This document shows positions 1-8,079 of a DNA stretch of 9,422 nucleotides, one piece after another. Numbering within the stretch: position 1 is the first letter of the stretch; each line of letters begins with the position of its first letter. Below the pieces are notes generated by a model. That model did no database searches and had not been told where the DNA came from. It saw only the letters and a list, made by a program, of their open reading frames with translations. A program made the position numbers and the translations under genes. The stretch spans positions 1 to 9,422 of the forward strand of contig JAZQIU010000055.1 in assembly GCA_045541255.1 (NCBI GenBank). Direction: 5' to 3'. Source of the stretch: UMGS1124 sp045541255 (lineage in GTDB: Bacteria; Bacillota_I; Bacilli_A; RF39; UBA660).

Positions 1-31
1 ATATAAATAACTTAACTAAATTATTATCAAT

Positions 32-328
32 ATGAAAATACAAATTAAAAACACAGAAGTTGAATTAAAAAACAAAATGCGTTCATTATTAATTTATGAA
101 CAAATAACAAACAAACCATTCAATCCACAAACTGTAACAGATATGTTGCTTTATTTCTATTCTGTTATTCTTGCATGTGAACCATCAATTGAATTAACCT
201 TCAATGAATTTATGGATATTATAGATGAGCAACCAAACCTATTTGAATCATTCAAGGATTGGTTAATTATAGAAGGTGAAAAGAATAGTATATATAATGA
301 TGATTCAAAAAAAAAGATGAAACAGTAA
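32..328 (+). CDS. Tail assembly chaperone, short form (gpG-like)
   Basis: This 98-residue protein reads from ATG 32 to TAA 326-328 and lies directly upstream of the frameshift extension and the tape measure gene, the position of lambda gpG or its siphovirus equivalents. In that family the short form coats the tape measure protein during tail assembly and is absent from the finished virion. The sequence has no signal peptide or membrane segment and looks mostly helical, with an acidic middle (around FNEFMDIIDEQ) and a basic end (SKKKMKQ). Its start motif and the MRSLLIYEQITNKPFNP region resemble tail chaperones I know from Bacteroides phages. The last codons contain nine As (307-315), which form the slip site for the longer product. 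The assignment is by position, size and the frameshift, not by a catalytic motif. Confidence 0.72.
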   Translation: MKIQIKNTEVELKNKMRSLLIYEQITNKPFNPQTVTDMLLYFYSVILACEPSIELTFNEFMDIIDEQPNLFESFKDWLIIEGEKNSIYNDDSKKKMKQ

Positions 329-660
329 GTATTAAGGAACTGTTAAGGTTGGTTGTATTTGAGTATAAAGCGTGTGATTTAAGGTACTTTTTAGACGTTT
401 TACAGCCTTATGAATTAAATGTAATACTTTCAATGCTTGAATATAATACTAAGCAGGATTGGGAGCAAACAAGGTTTAAAAGTTATATAAATGCACAGAC
501 ACAATCAACAAAGAAATTAAACATTACAGATATAATTAAATTCAGTTGGGATGAAACAACCAATAAAGAAAACAAGAATACATACATATCAACAGAGGAT
601 ATTGAAAGGCTTAAAGCAAAAGCAAACAAAATAATACAAGACAAAAACAATAATCAATAA
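32..660 (+). CDS. Tail assembly chaperone, -1 frameshift long form (gpGT-like)
   Basis: The frame with codons starting at 307, 310, 313 and so on stays open from 304 to the TAA at 658-660, but has no convincing start of its own. Its first possible start is a TTG at 349, well inside the open frame. A -1 slip on A_AAA_AAG (310-316) joins it to the upstream gene, giving about 209 residues: 95 from the first frame and then 114 beginning DETVSIKELLRL. The added domain carries a DWEQTRFKSY segment and an N-I-T-D-I-I-K-F-S-W stretch, which I recall from T-domain-like chaperone extensions of Bacteroidota phages. In lambda the T extension recruits tail tube protein to the chaperone-coated tape measure. 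The stop overlaps the tape measure start in TAATG (658-662), suggesting translational coupling. The ratio of the two products cannot be told from sequence. Confidence 0.75.
310..344 (+). promoter_or_regulatory. Programmed -1 frameshift signal: slippery A_AAA_AAG plus small hairpin
   Basis: In the first gene's frame, bases 310-316 read A AAA AAG, the same heptamer that E. coli dnaX uses. After the slip, reading resumes at GAT 316. Four bases downstream, AACAGT (321-326) can pair with ACTGTT (339-344) around a 12-nt loop, a weak but well-placed possible stimulator that also holds the zero-frame TAA. The heptamer and both open frames are seen directly; use of the hairpin is inferred. Confidence 0.78.
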
Positions 661-2460
661 TGGCAGCAGATTTAGTTACTAGACTAAAGTTAGATGATAA
701 ACAATTCAATGATAATATCAGAAAGTCAAAACAACAACTACAACAGTTCCAAGCAGCAGCACAAACAGTTGGTACAGCATTAAAGACATTTACCATTGCA
801 TTAGTTGGAGTTCAAACAGCAGCAGAAGGTTTTAATAAATTCATCAGAAGTTCACAAGGTATCAGTGATGAATATGATAAAGTAATGAGAGCAGCAACAA
901 CAACGGTTGATGAATTTTTCACAGCATTATCAACGGGTGATTTTACAACCTTTCAAATGGGATTAAGTGGAATTATAACTAAAGCAAAAGAAGCACAAGC
1001 AGCACTTGACAAATTAGGTAATGCAACAATGAGTTATAGTTACTTTGATTCCAAATATTCAGCAGAACTTGAAGACGCAATTAATAAGGCAAAGGATTTA
1101 AAATTATCCAAAGCAGAAAGGGATGAAGCAAAGAAAACAGCAGAATCAATCATTGGTAAGCAAGAGGAAATAACAAAAGAACTTAGCAAATCAATTAATA
1201 ATGCTTTATCCAATGTAATGACAGAAGGAAATTTATTGCAAGCATCAGCAGTTGGTAAAGTTGATTTGGAAGATGTGTTATTGCTTGATATTACAGCAAA
1301 GGGTGAAGAAAATAAAAAGAAACTTGCAAAGTTATATGATGATTATAAAAAGATTGCAGTACAAAAAGAAAAAGAATTTACAACAAGAAATGTTAAATTA
1401 ACGGCAGACGGTGGTAGAGTATTTTATGATGAAGTTGACACAGAAGGTTATTTAAAAGCAATGCAACCAATTAACCAACAATATAAAGAAGCAATATTGT
1501 ATAATGAAATACTTGTAAAGAAAGGTGATGATTGGTTGAAAAGTACAATTCAAATGGCACAACAGTTAGACGGTTCAAATAGAAAACTAACAGAAATGAA
1601 AAACAAGATGTTGGAACTATCTAATCAAGATGTAAACGCAAATTTGAAAACAACTTCAACTGTATCTGTTAAAGCAGAGTTTGAACCTGGTTCACTTGGT
1701 TATCTTGAACAACAAATAAAGGATTTAAAATTAAAATTCCAATATGCAACTGATATTAATTCAAGAAACAAGATTCAAAAAGAAATTGATGAATTAACCA
1801 AGAGAAAAAGATATATTGAACTTGAATACAAATTAACCCAACCATTGCAAGAACAAAAGGTTTCATTAACTTCACTTGGTAACAACAAAGATTATAAGAA
1901 AATTGATGTTAAATCACAGACAAATGCAACTAAAGAAGGTATATCAATTAATGAACAATATGTTAATAGTATCAATTCTGTTTCAAATGCTTTATCTGCA
2001 TTAAATTCAATACAAGCGGATAACGCTGCATCAATGTTAAGTTGGGCAGGTTCTGTTATGACAGCAGTAGCATTAGCAATCCAAGAAATCAAAAAGTTAA
2101 TTGCAGCAAAAACAGCAGAAGGTGCAGCATCAGCAGGTGCAGAAGCAGCAAAAACACCTTTTGTTGGTTGGTTATTGGTTGGTGGAGCAATTGCAACAGC
2201 ATTAGCAGCATTTGCATCAATTCCATCATTTAATGACGGTGGTATATTCCAATCACCATTTACTAGCGGTGATAAGAACTTAGCAAGATTAAATGGACGG
2301 TGAAATGATTCTTAATAAAGGACAACAAGCAAACTTATTTAACTTACTTGATAAGGGTACACCATTAAATAACGGTGGAAACGTTACCTTCAAGATACAA
2401 GGAAAAGAATTGGTTGGTGTATTGAACAACTATAATAATAAGAGAAGTAAAGTATTATAA
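660..2460 (+). CDS. Tail tape measure protein, with a +1 frame break near the C-terminus
   Basis: The uninterrupted reading from ATG 660 ends at TGA 2301-2303 (547 residues). Skipping one base at 2297/2298 continues the protein to TAA 2458-2460, giving about 599 residues. The N-terminus (DLVTRLKLDDKQFNDNIRKS) is the usual start of Bacteroidota phage tape measures. The centre is helical, rich in Lys, Glu and Gln. Hydrophobic segments lie at about residues 41-59, 461-480 and 500-524, then comes the NDGGIF...SGD motif. The family normally continues with a G-E-M-I-L-N-K-G-Q-Q segment, which is exactly what the +1 frame encodes from 2299. The protein would span the tail lumen, set tail length and help DNA entry. 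At about 600 residues it predicts a fairly short tail. Whether the break is an error, a mutation or recoding is open; an independent start at ATG 2305 is unlikely. Confidence 0.82.
2295..2303 (+). other. +1 frame break in the tape measure gene at GGA CGG TGA
   Basis: The open frame reads AAT GGA CGG TGA. Removing C2298 gives GGA GGT GAA ATG, and removing A2297 gives GGC GGT GAA ATG. Both yield Asn-Gly-Gly-Glu-Met-Ile-Leu-Asn, the expected tape measure continuation. A ribosomal +1 shift at CGG followed by a UGA stop would give the same downstream protein. The break is seen directly; its cause is not. Confidence 0.85.
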
Positions 2461-2462
2461 TT

Positions 2463-4631
2463 ATGTTATATAAAGGTACATTCAAAGATATTAATGATAA
2501 TCAATATACAGTACATATAACAACAAACGGTGATTCAAGTGTAACAAAAACAGTTACACTTGGAACAACACCTTTTTTAACTGAAATTGAAACATCAGAA
2601 TCACATATATATAAACCTTGCAAATATTCATCAGCAGTAATAAAAATGTTATCAGATGATTATTCATTTGATTTATACAGTTCAACAGCACAGCAAAACA
2701 AGGTACAATTAATTAACCATCAAGGAACAGTTAAATGGGTGGGATATACAACACCAAATTTATATTCACAAGGATATGAAAATGAAGTTGAAGAAATAGA
2801 AATTGAAGCAATTGATGCCTTATCAACATTACAGTATTACAAATATAAACCATTAAGCGGAACAAAGAATATTGTTAGAATCATTGATATTATTGATATG
2901 TTAATATCCAAATGCAATGCCTATTCAAAATATTATATTAGCAATGCAACACAATTAAATTCAACAACAAATGAATGTCTATCAAATAATTTATATATAT
3001 CAGAACAAAATTTCTTTGATGAAGATGATGAAGCAATGACATTACAAGAAGTAATGGAAGAAATATGTAAATACCTTAATGTAACTTGTGTTGCAGACGG
3101 TACAAACGTTTATTTTTTGGACTATGACGCAATTAAAAATGGAATCAATACATACTATCAATTTACAGTAGGAAATAGCACAGGAACGCTTGTAACGCTT
3201 TCACAAGCACATTCAATTAATGGTGATGATTATGCTTTAAATGGTGGGCAAATAAGTTTGGATAATGTCTATAATAGAGTTATAGTTAAGGATTCATTAT
3301 ATTCATTTGATTCTGTTATTCCTTCAATATGGGATGATAAACATTTGGCACTTCAAATGACAATGGATTTTGGCAACAATTGGCAGTATTACCAAGAAAT
3401 AGAGGAAGAACATGACAAGTTAGGAAAACATAAATGTTTTTTCAAATATTATAATAGCAGTAATTATAAATCCTATTATTATAATAAAGATACAATGGAA
3501 GAAACATTCCCATTGTTTTTAAATTATGGTAGCACACAATTATATGTTGGTGCAACAATATGTAGAGCGTGTTTCAAAAAAGTAGATTCATTTGATGATA
3601 TTATTAATGATGTTAACTTTACTGATTATCTGTTATTACATACACATAATACCAATAATACAGTAGTTAGGGGTAATTGGGTACTAAACAATTGGATTGA
3701 CAATAACGGAATAACAACTATTGAAGAAGATGAAGGAATACCATTGTTTGAATTGAAAGTTAATAATTCAACACCTTCATTCATTGGTGGAAAAAGTGTA
3801 TTCCTATTAATTCAAGGTACTTACATATATATGGATAGAGAATCTGAAATGTATATTCCACAAGGTTATTCAGATAAAGAAGATAGATTCTTTGCTAGTG
3901 AATTATGGATAAAAGCAAAACTTCAATTTGGTAATCAATATTGGAATGGTTCAAGTTGGCAAACAACAGAATGTTGCTTCAAATTACCTTTTGACAATAA
4001 TAACCAAGAAAAACACTGTATCAACCAATCATTCCCAACAAAGAATACAGTTACTTATGATATGGGTATTGATGAAGACGGTTATGCAATACCAATGCCA
4101 TCCACAGATTTAATGACTGGAAAACCAATCTTTACTTTATATACACCACATAGATTAAGCAACCATTATAGATGTGATGCAGTTTGGTTACAAAACTTTG
4201 ATATTAAAGCAAAGGTTGCAACTTATGATATTGGTGTTAATAAAGATTCAGATACAGAATATTCAAATGTTATTAATACTGAATATGTAAATGAAATGGA
4301 TGAACAAGAATTTAAAATATGTACATGGGATAATAAGGAATGTAATTATTCAGCAGTTGCATATAAGAACGGCACTAAATATCAATTCATAGATACTGTA
4401 TATAATAAGGGAACAAAACAAACTTGTAGAGCAGAAGAACAATTAATATATAAATTGGTGACACAATATTCAACACCGTCAGTTATATTAAATGTAAATC
4501 TAAAGAATAATATAAACCTATATGCAACAGTAACAGATAGATGGATTCCAAATAAAACATTTATAGTTGATAGTATTACAACGGATTGGGAAAACAATAG
4601 AGCAGAAATAAAACTAATTGAAAAGAAATAA
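2463..4631 (+). CDS. Large tail-tip / baseplate-like structural protein
   Basis: This 722-residue protein starts at ATG 2463, two bases after the tape measure's restored stop, and ends at TAA 4629-4631. Its place between tape measure and fibre is where siphoviruses encode the distal tail and tail-associated (Dit/Tal, hub) proteins. The first 130 residues, with the KWVGYTTPNLYSQGY segment (91-105) followed by an acidic EVEEIEIEAIDALSTLQYYKY stretch, resemble a widespread Bacteroides phage and prophage tail protein whose N-terminus I believe to be a hub-like domain. The rest is rich in Asn, Tyr and Thr, with no enzymatic motif or membrane segment that I recognise, as is common in extended tip or receptor-contact domains. 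It probably closes the tail tube and carries the fibre. The structural role is fairly safe; the exact position in the tip is inferred. Confidence 0.7.
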   Translation: MLYKGTFKDINDNQYTVHITTNGDSSVTKTVTLGTTPFLTEIETSESHIYKPCKYSSAVIKMLSDDYSFDLYSSTAQQNKVQLINHQGTVKWVGYTTPNLYSQGYENEVEEIEIEAIDALSTLQYYKYKPLSGTKNIVRIIDIIDMLISKCNAYSKYYISNATQLNSTTNECLSNNLYISEQNFFDEDDEAMTLQEVMEEICKYLNVTCVADGTNVYFLDYDAIKNGINTYYQFTVGNSTGTLVTLSQAHSINGDDYALNGGQISLDNVYNRVIVKDSLYSFDSVIPSIWDDKHLALQMTMDFGNNWQYYQEIEEEHDKLGKHKCFFKYYNSSNYKSYYYNKDTMEETFPLFLNYGSTQLYVGATICRACFKKVDSFDDIINDVNFTDYLLLHTHNTNNTVVRGNWVLNNWIDNNGITTIEEDEGIPLFELKVNNSTPSFIGGKSVFLLIQGTYIYMDRESEMYIPQGYSDKEDRFFASELWIKAKLQFGNQYWNGSSWQTTECCFKLPFDNNNQEKHCINQSFPTKNTVTYDMGIDEDGYAIPMPSTDLMTGKPIFTLYTPHRLSNHYRCDAVWLQNFDIKAKVATYDIGVNKDSDTEYSNVINTEYVNEMDEQEFKICTWDNKECNYSAVAYKNGTKYQFIDTVYNKGTKQTCRAEEQLIYKLVTQYSTPSVILNVNLKNNINLYATVTDRWIPNKTFIVDSITTDWENNRAEIKLIEKK

Positions 4632-4637
4632 CAAACT

Positions 4638-6581
4638 ATGAATTTTAACAGAAGAAACATTAATAAGAAACTAAGAAACGGTGAAATAATTGCTTATAAC
4701 TATTCATCATCATCTATATCTTTTGGTGGTGGCGGTGGTAGTAGTTCATCAAGTGGTGGAAATTATTTACCTGCAACAGCAAATGGTGATGGAACATATA
4801 CAGTTTATTTATCCCAAGTAACTTTTAATGGACATATTGTAGCACAAGGTGAAGTTTCTGCTTATGGTAGTGGTTCAACAAGCGGTGATAGCACTGGAAC
4901 AACTGGAGGTGGAACAACATCAATAGTAATAGAAGATAACTTAACATCAACATCAACCACAGCAGCATTAAGTGCAAATCAAGGTAGGGTTTTGAAAGAT
5001 TTAATTGATAATGCAGAAGTTGATTTATCTGATTATTACACCAAATCACAAGTTGATACAAAACTATCAAATGTAAATGTTGATTTATCAAATTATTATA
5101 CCAAAGCACAAACAACAGATAAATTAAATGATAAACTAGATAAATCAGTATGGGATGAAGCATTTGAATTTAATGAAGATGGTTCACTAAAAGTAAAAGT
5201 TAACTTATATGGTGACGGTGAAATTAGTGCTTATGGTAGCGGTTCAACAGCCAATACAGAAATTAATTTAGATAACTATTACACCAAATCACAAGTTGAT
5301 GATTTAATAGATAATATTGATGTTGGTGATGTAAATGTTGATTTAAGTAATTATTACACCAAAGCACAAGTTAACACAAAATTAGGTGGATATAGTGAAA
5401 CAAGCCATACACACAGCAATTATAGTTTGACTTCACATACACATTCACAATATGCAAGTAGTTCACATACGCATAGTAATTACAGTTTGACAAGTCATAC
5501 ACATAATTATGCAGCAGCATCCCATACACACCCAATATCTGCAATAACATCATTGCAATCAACATTGGATGGTAAAAGTGGAACTGGGCATAGTCATAGT
5601 AATTACAGTTTGACAAGTCATACACATAATTATGCAGCAGCATCCCATACACATAGTATTAGTAACATAACTAATTTACAATCAAGTTTAGATGCTAAAA
5701 GTGGTACTGGTCATACACATACTACAATAGTAGGTAATTATACGGCTAATGGTGGACAACAACCACCTAATTACTTTGGCAAAAATAGAGTTGGAGCATT
5801 AATGATGAATACAACAGTTAACAGTAATTCCCATTATAAGGATTGGTTGTTTATGGATTGTTATAGTGGTAATGATGTTGGTGGTGGTGTTGCTATTGGT
5901 GTTAATAGACAAGCGTTAGGAGCATACATTATGCGTTCTGCAAGTGGAAGAACAAGTTGGGCAGAAAGTGCAGAATTGTTAGGTACACATAACTGGTCAA
6001 CTTATTGTGCTGCAAAATCACATACACATAGTACATTAACATTTAGTGCAGGTGCTTTTGGTGCAAAATCATATAATGGTGGTTCAGCAGTTACAGTATC
6101 AGTACCAACACATACAAGTCATATTACTAATAACAGTGGTTTTATCACAACAGCAGCAACAGTTACAAATGCAGATAAATTAGATGGTTATCACGGTTCA
6201 TCAGCAAATACTGCAAATAATTATGTATTAAGAGGTTCAAGCGGACAAATAAATGTTGGTGCAATTTCATCATCTTCAAATATAACAGCAAGTGGGGAAA
6301 TTACAGCACATTCAGATAGAAGGTTAAAATCAGACATCAAACAATTAACTAACAGAGGTTATGTTACACCAACAACTTATATTAAGGATGGTAAAGAATC
6401 AATTGGTTTTATTGCACAAGATATGCAACAACTATATCCTGAATTAGTCACAGTTGATGAATCAACAGAAGAACAATATTTAACTGTAAACTATATGCAA
6501 TATACAGCAGTATTACAAGCACAGATAATTGATTTAAAGAAAGAGATTGAAGAACTTAAAGAAATTATCAAGAATAAATGA
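4638..6581 (+). CDS. Tail fibre with S74 intramolecular chaperone domain
   Basis: This 647-residue fibre starts at ATG 4638, six bases after the tail-tip gene, and ends at TGA 6579-6581. In order it shows: a Ser/Gly-rich N-terminal linker (about 22-45); a GEVSAYGSGST element at 71-81, repeated as GEISAYGSGST at 194-204; a STSTTAALSANQGRVL segment (about 104-119), common in phage fibres; four YYTK[SA]Q repeats (near 133, 153, 214 and 239); a His-x-His region (257-361), with one more HTH at 462; an ADKLDGYHGSS fibre motif; and a C-terminal S74 domain beginning at about Ser559 (SDRRLKSDI), with GFIAQDMQQLYPELV and a terminal helical segment. In known S74 proteins this domain guides trimer folding and then cuts itself off just before that Ser, helped by a nearby Lys (here perhaps Lys564). 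The region at about 362-540 is the likely receptor-binding part. Confidence 0.88.
   Translation: MNFNRRNINKKLRNGEIIAYNYSSSSISFGGGGGSSSSSGGNYLPATANGDGTYTVYLSQVTFNGHIVAQGEVSAYGSGSTSGDSTGTTGGGTTSIVIEDNLTSTSTTAALSANQGRVLKDLIDNAEVDLSDYYTKSQVDTKLSNVNVDLSNYYTKAQTTDKLNDKLDKSVWDEAFEFNEDGSLKVKVNLYGDGEISAYGSGSTANTEINLDNYYTKSQVDDLIDNIDVGDVNVDLSNYYTKAQVNTKLGGYSETSHTHSNYSLTSHTHSQYASSSHTHSNYSLTSHTHNYAAASHTHPISAITSLQSTLDGKSGTGHSHSNYSLTSHTHNYAAASHTHSISNITNLQSSLDAKSGTGHTHTTIVGNYTANGGQQPPNYFGKNRVGALMMNTTVNSNSHYKDWLFMDCYSGNDVGGGVAIGVNRQALGAYIMRSASGRTSWAESAELLGTHNWSTYCAAKSHTHSTLTFSAGAFGAKSYNGGSAVTVSVPTHTSHITNNSGFITTAATVTNADKLDGYHGSSANTANNYVLRGSSGQINVGAISSSSNITASGEITAHSDRRLKSDIKQLTNRGYVTPTTYIKDGKESIGFIAQDMQQLYPELVTVDESTEEQYLTVNYMQYTAVLQAQIIDLKKEIEELKEIIKNK
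5025..5390 (+). repeat. YYTK-type fibre repeats (four copies)
   Basis: Four in-frame copies of a motif close to DLSNYYTKSQVD occur at residues about 129-140, 149-160, 209-219 and 235-245 of the fibre. Their DNA is similar but not identical, so this is a protein-level repeat. Such elements are widespread in trimeric phage fibres and probably form shaft segments. Confidence 0.8.
5406..5720 (+). repeat. His-x-His repeat region with an exact 59-bp duplication
   Basis: The fibre has a dense series of HTH and HSH motifs from residue 257 to 361. Within it, bases 5472-5530 and 5595-5653 are identical over 59 bp and in the same frame, 123 bp (41 residues) apart. The rest of each 41-residue unit has diverged (for example PISAITSLQ versus SISNITNLQ). 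In T4 gp37 similar HxH motifs bind metal ions along the fibre axis; the same role here is inferred. Confidence 0.88.
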
Positions 6582-6598
6582 TATTTATTAATATAATA

Positions 6599-6621
6599 GG
6601 AGCATCTATAAATGATGCTCC
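6599..6621 (+). terminator. Hairpin after the fibre gene
   Basis: GGAGCATC (6599-6606) and GATGCTCC (6614-6621) form a perfect 8-bp stem with a 7-nt loop, 17 bases after the fibre stop. The downstream sequence is A/T-rich but lacks an uninterrupted T run, so it may be a weak terminator or an mRNA processing or stability element. Confidence 0.55.
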
Positions 6622-6643
6622 AACAATTAAATTTTAATTTAAA

Positions 6644-7729
6644 ATGGCATTAGCAACTACGGGAATAACAACATCATTGGTTGGTTCAACATTAGGAACA
6701 ACTAGTAGAAGTGTAAGTACATTATGTACACATTCAAATATAAATAAATGGAGTAAAAAGAAACCTGTTGAAATTAATAATCCTGCACCATCTAGAAGCG
6801 GTGCATGGTATCAAGGGGATAACGGTTGTTGTGGTTTTAAACAAGATTCAATTTACTTTGGAACATCAGCAGCCAATTTGATTGCAGCATATCAAGCAGG
6901 TACAACTTATCAATATCAACCACCAACTGGATATAAACGTTTGGCAGATTTTGGCGGTTATGAACATAACGCAAAAAACCCTTGTTGGAGTGTTAATGTA
7001 ATGGGTATGATATATAATAATTCATCAAGTAGTTTCATTGAGGTTTCAGTTGATTGGAATAATGATGTTAATACAAGCACTAATTTAATGTTAACTGATT
7101 TAGTGCCACAAAATTTGGTTGATGTAAATGAATGCTATTTTGGCATTATTGTAATTAGAAATGGTACTTACTATTATAAAACTAGTTCAACAAAGGTTTC
7201 TGAAATAACACAAGGTGACCCATACTATGTGCGTTTATATCAAACTGAATTTTCAACAGTTGGTACACATACAGTATATCCTGCATTATTTTCATTACCC
7301 GTTACAACATTTGGTTCAAGTGGTGGTGGTGTAAGATTTGTTGCAATTCCACAAGGCACAAGCGGTACTTGGCAATCAACTTTCACAGTTAAGAACAATT
7401 CAATGGAAGGTTCAATTGGTTGGATGGGTGCATGGTATTCACAAGCAGCAAAATTAACAATAGGTGGAACATTAGCATATAAAAAATCTTATGAAGGTAG
7501 TTCAATTACTTTAACGTTCTATAAAACAGTTAATGGTACTAGAGAATCAGTAGGTAATAGAACAGTAACATTATCACATACTGGAACTAATGGTACAGAC
7601 TTTTACACAATGGATTTTGAGTATATGTTCACACAAGCCACAGCAACAAATACAATATATTACATTTCTGCAACATTAAGTACATATACAGTAACAACAC
7701 AATGTGATGAAGGAAACCCATTAGAATAA
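6644..7729 (+). CDS. Probable virion appendage / tail protein of unknown function
   Basis: This 361-residue protein starts at ATG 6644, after the post-fibre hairpin. Its N-terminus (TTGITTSLVGSTLGTTSRSV, then LCTHSNINKWSKKKPVE, residues about 27-43) matches a start I have seen in several gut phage proteins encoded next to fibres. In these the segment may dock onto the virion while the rest varies. The middle carries YQPPTGYKRLADFGGYEHNA (91-110), another part of the same pattern. The remainder is rich in Thr, Ser, Gly and aromatic residues and looks like beta-structure, with no signal peptide and no enzyme motif. A Cys pair lies at 62-63. Its place between fibre and holin supports an accessory adhesin or tail decoration role. 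The structural call is moderately sure; the receptor or ligand is unknown. Confidence 0.55.
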   Translation: MALATTGITTSLVGSTLGTTSRSVSTLCTHSNINKWSKKKPVEINNPAPSRSGAWYQGDNGCCGFKQDSIYFGTSAANLIAAYQAGTTYQYQPPTGYKRLADFGGYEHNAKNPCWSVNVMGMIYNNSSSSFIEVSVDWNNDVNTSTNLMLTDLVPQNLVDVNECYFGIIVIRNGTYYYKTSSTKVSEITQGDPYYVRLYQTEFSTVGTHTVYPALFSLPVTTFGSSGGGVRFVAIPQGTSGTWQSTFTVKNNSMEGSIGWMGAWYSQAAKLTIGGTLAYKKSYEGSSITLTFYKTVNGTRESVGNRTVTLSHTGTNGTDFYTMDFEYMFTQATATNTIYYISATLSTYTVTTQCDEGNPLE

Positions 7730-7756
7730 TAACAACATAAACAATTATAATAAACA

Positions 7757-8023
7757 ATGTGGAAATTACAAGATGATGAAAAAGATACAATTGAATATAT
7801 AGTAGCCATTGCAATGATTATATTTGGAATGATATTATGTATGTTTGCTTTCTTTACACCTCCAATTGGGGAAATACACCCAACAGTATTAGGTGTGCTA
7901 GGACAGATATTAATATTTGTGGGTGCAATATTCCATTTGAATATTAAATTAAAGAATCAGAATACGGACTTTGAAACAAAAGTAGCAGAAATGAGAAAAG
8001 AAATAGATTCTTTAAAAAACTAA
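7757..8023 (+). CDS. Holin-like two-transmembrane protein
   Basis: This 88-residue protein starts at ATG 7757, 27 bases after the previous stop. It has a short charged N-terminus, two hydrophobic segments (about 14-33 and 43-62) separated by a TPPIGEIHP turn, and a charged, helical C-terminus (about 64-88) that could form a coiled coil. Size, topology and position between the tail genes and the DUF5675 gene fit a phage holin, which would open the inner membrane at the end of infection. It resembles small Bacteroidota phage holins, but holins share little sequence, so the call rests mainly on topology and context. A terminator follows six bases after the stop, so the tail and holin genes may end one transcript. 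A membrane spanin-like or superinfection role is the main alternative. Confidence 0.65.
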   Translation: MWKLQDDEKDTIEYIVAIAMIIFGMILCMFAFFTPPIGEIHPTVLGVLGQILIFVGAIFHLNIKLKNQNTDFETKVAEMRKEIDSLKN

Positions 8024-8028
8024 AATTA

Positions 8029-8060
8029 AAAGGGTACAATTAAAAGTACCCTTTATTTAT
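8029..8060 (+). terminator. Rho-independent terminator after the holin-like gene
   Basis: AAAGGGTAC (8029-8037) pairs perfectly with GTACCCTTT (8046-8054) around an 8-nt loop, followed by a T-rich tract (ATTTATTT). It ends the tail-holin block and separates it from the DUF5675 gene. Confidence 0.75.
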
Positions 8061-8079
8061 TTAATACAATTAACTAACT

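Noticed and set aside
349..660. Independent gene starting at TTG 349
   Set aside because: The frame is open well upstream of 349, to the slip site at 310-316, and has no better start. A -1 frameshift fusion with the preceding gene explains it and fits the locus.
2305..2460. Separate 51-codon gene starting at ATG 2305
   Set aside because: Its sequence is the normal C-terminus of the tape measure family, and the ATG is the Met of the conserved Glu-Met-Ile-Leu motif, so it is better read as the same gene after a frame break.
4825..5652. Reverse-strand open frames across the fibre repeats
   Set aside because: Their products are Leu-, Tyr- and His-rich low-complexity repeats mirroring the forward fibre repeats. 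They have no starts in a sensible context and are shadows.
5406..5720. CRISPR array
   Set aside because: The periodic repeats are in-frame fibre codons (HTH motifs). They have no palindromic direct repeat and no unique spacers of constant length.
4638..7729. Diversity-generating retroelement acting on the fibre or appendage gene
   Set aside because: No reverse transcriptase and no paired template/variable repeat was found. The only long repeat is the 59-bp duplication, which does not show A-specific substitutions.
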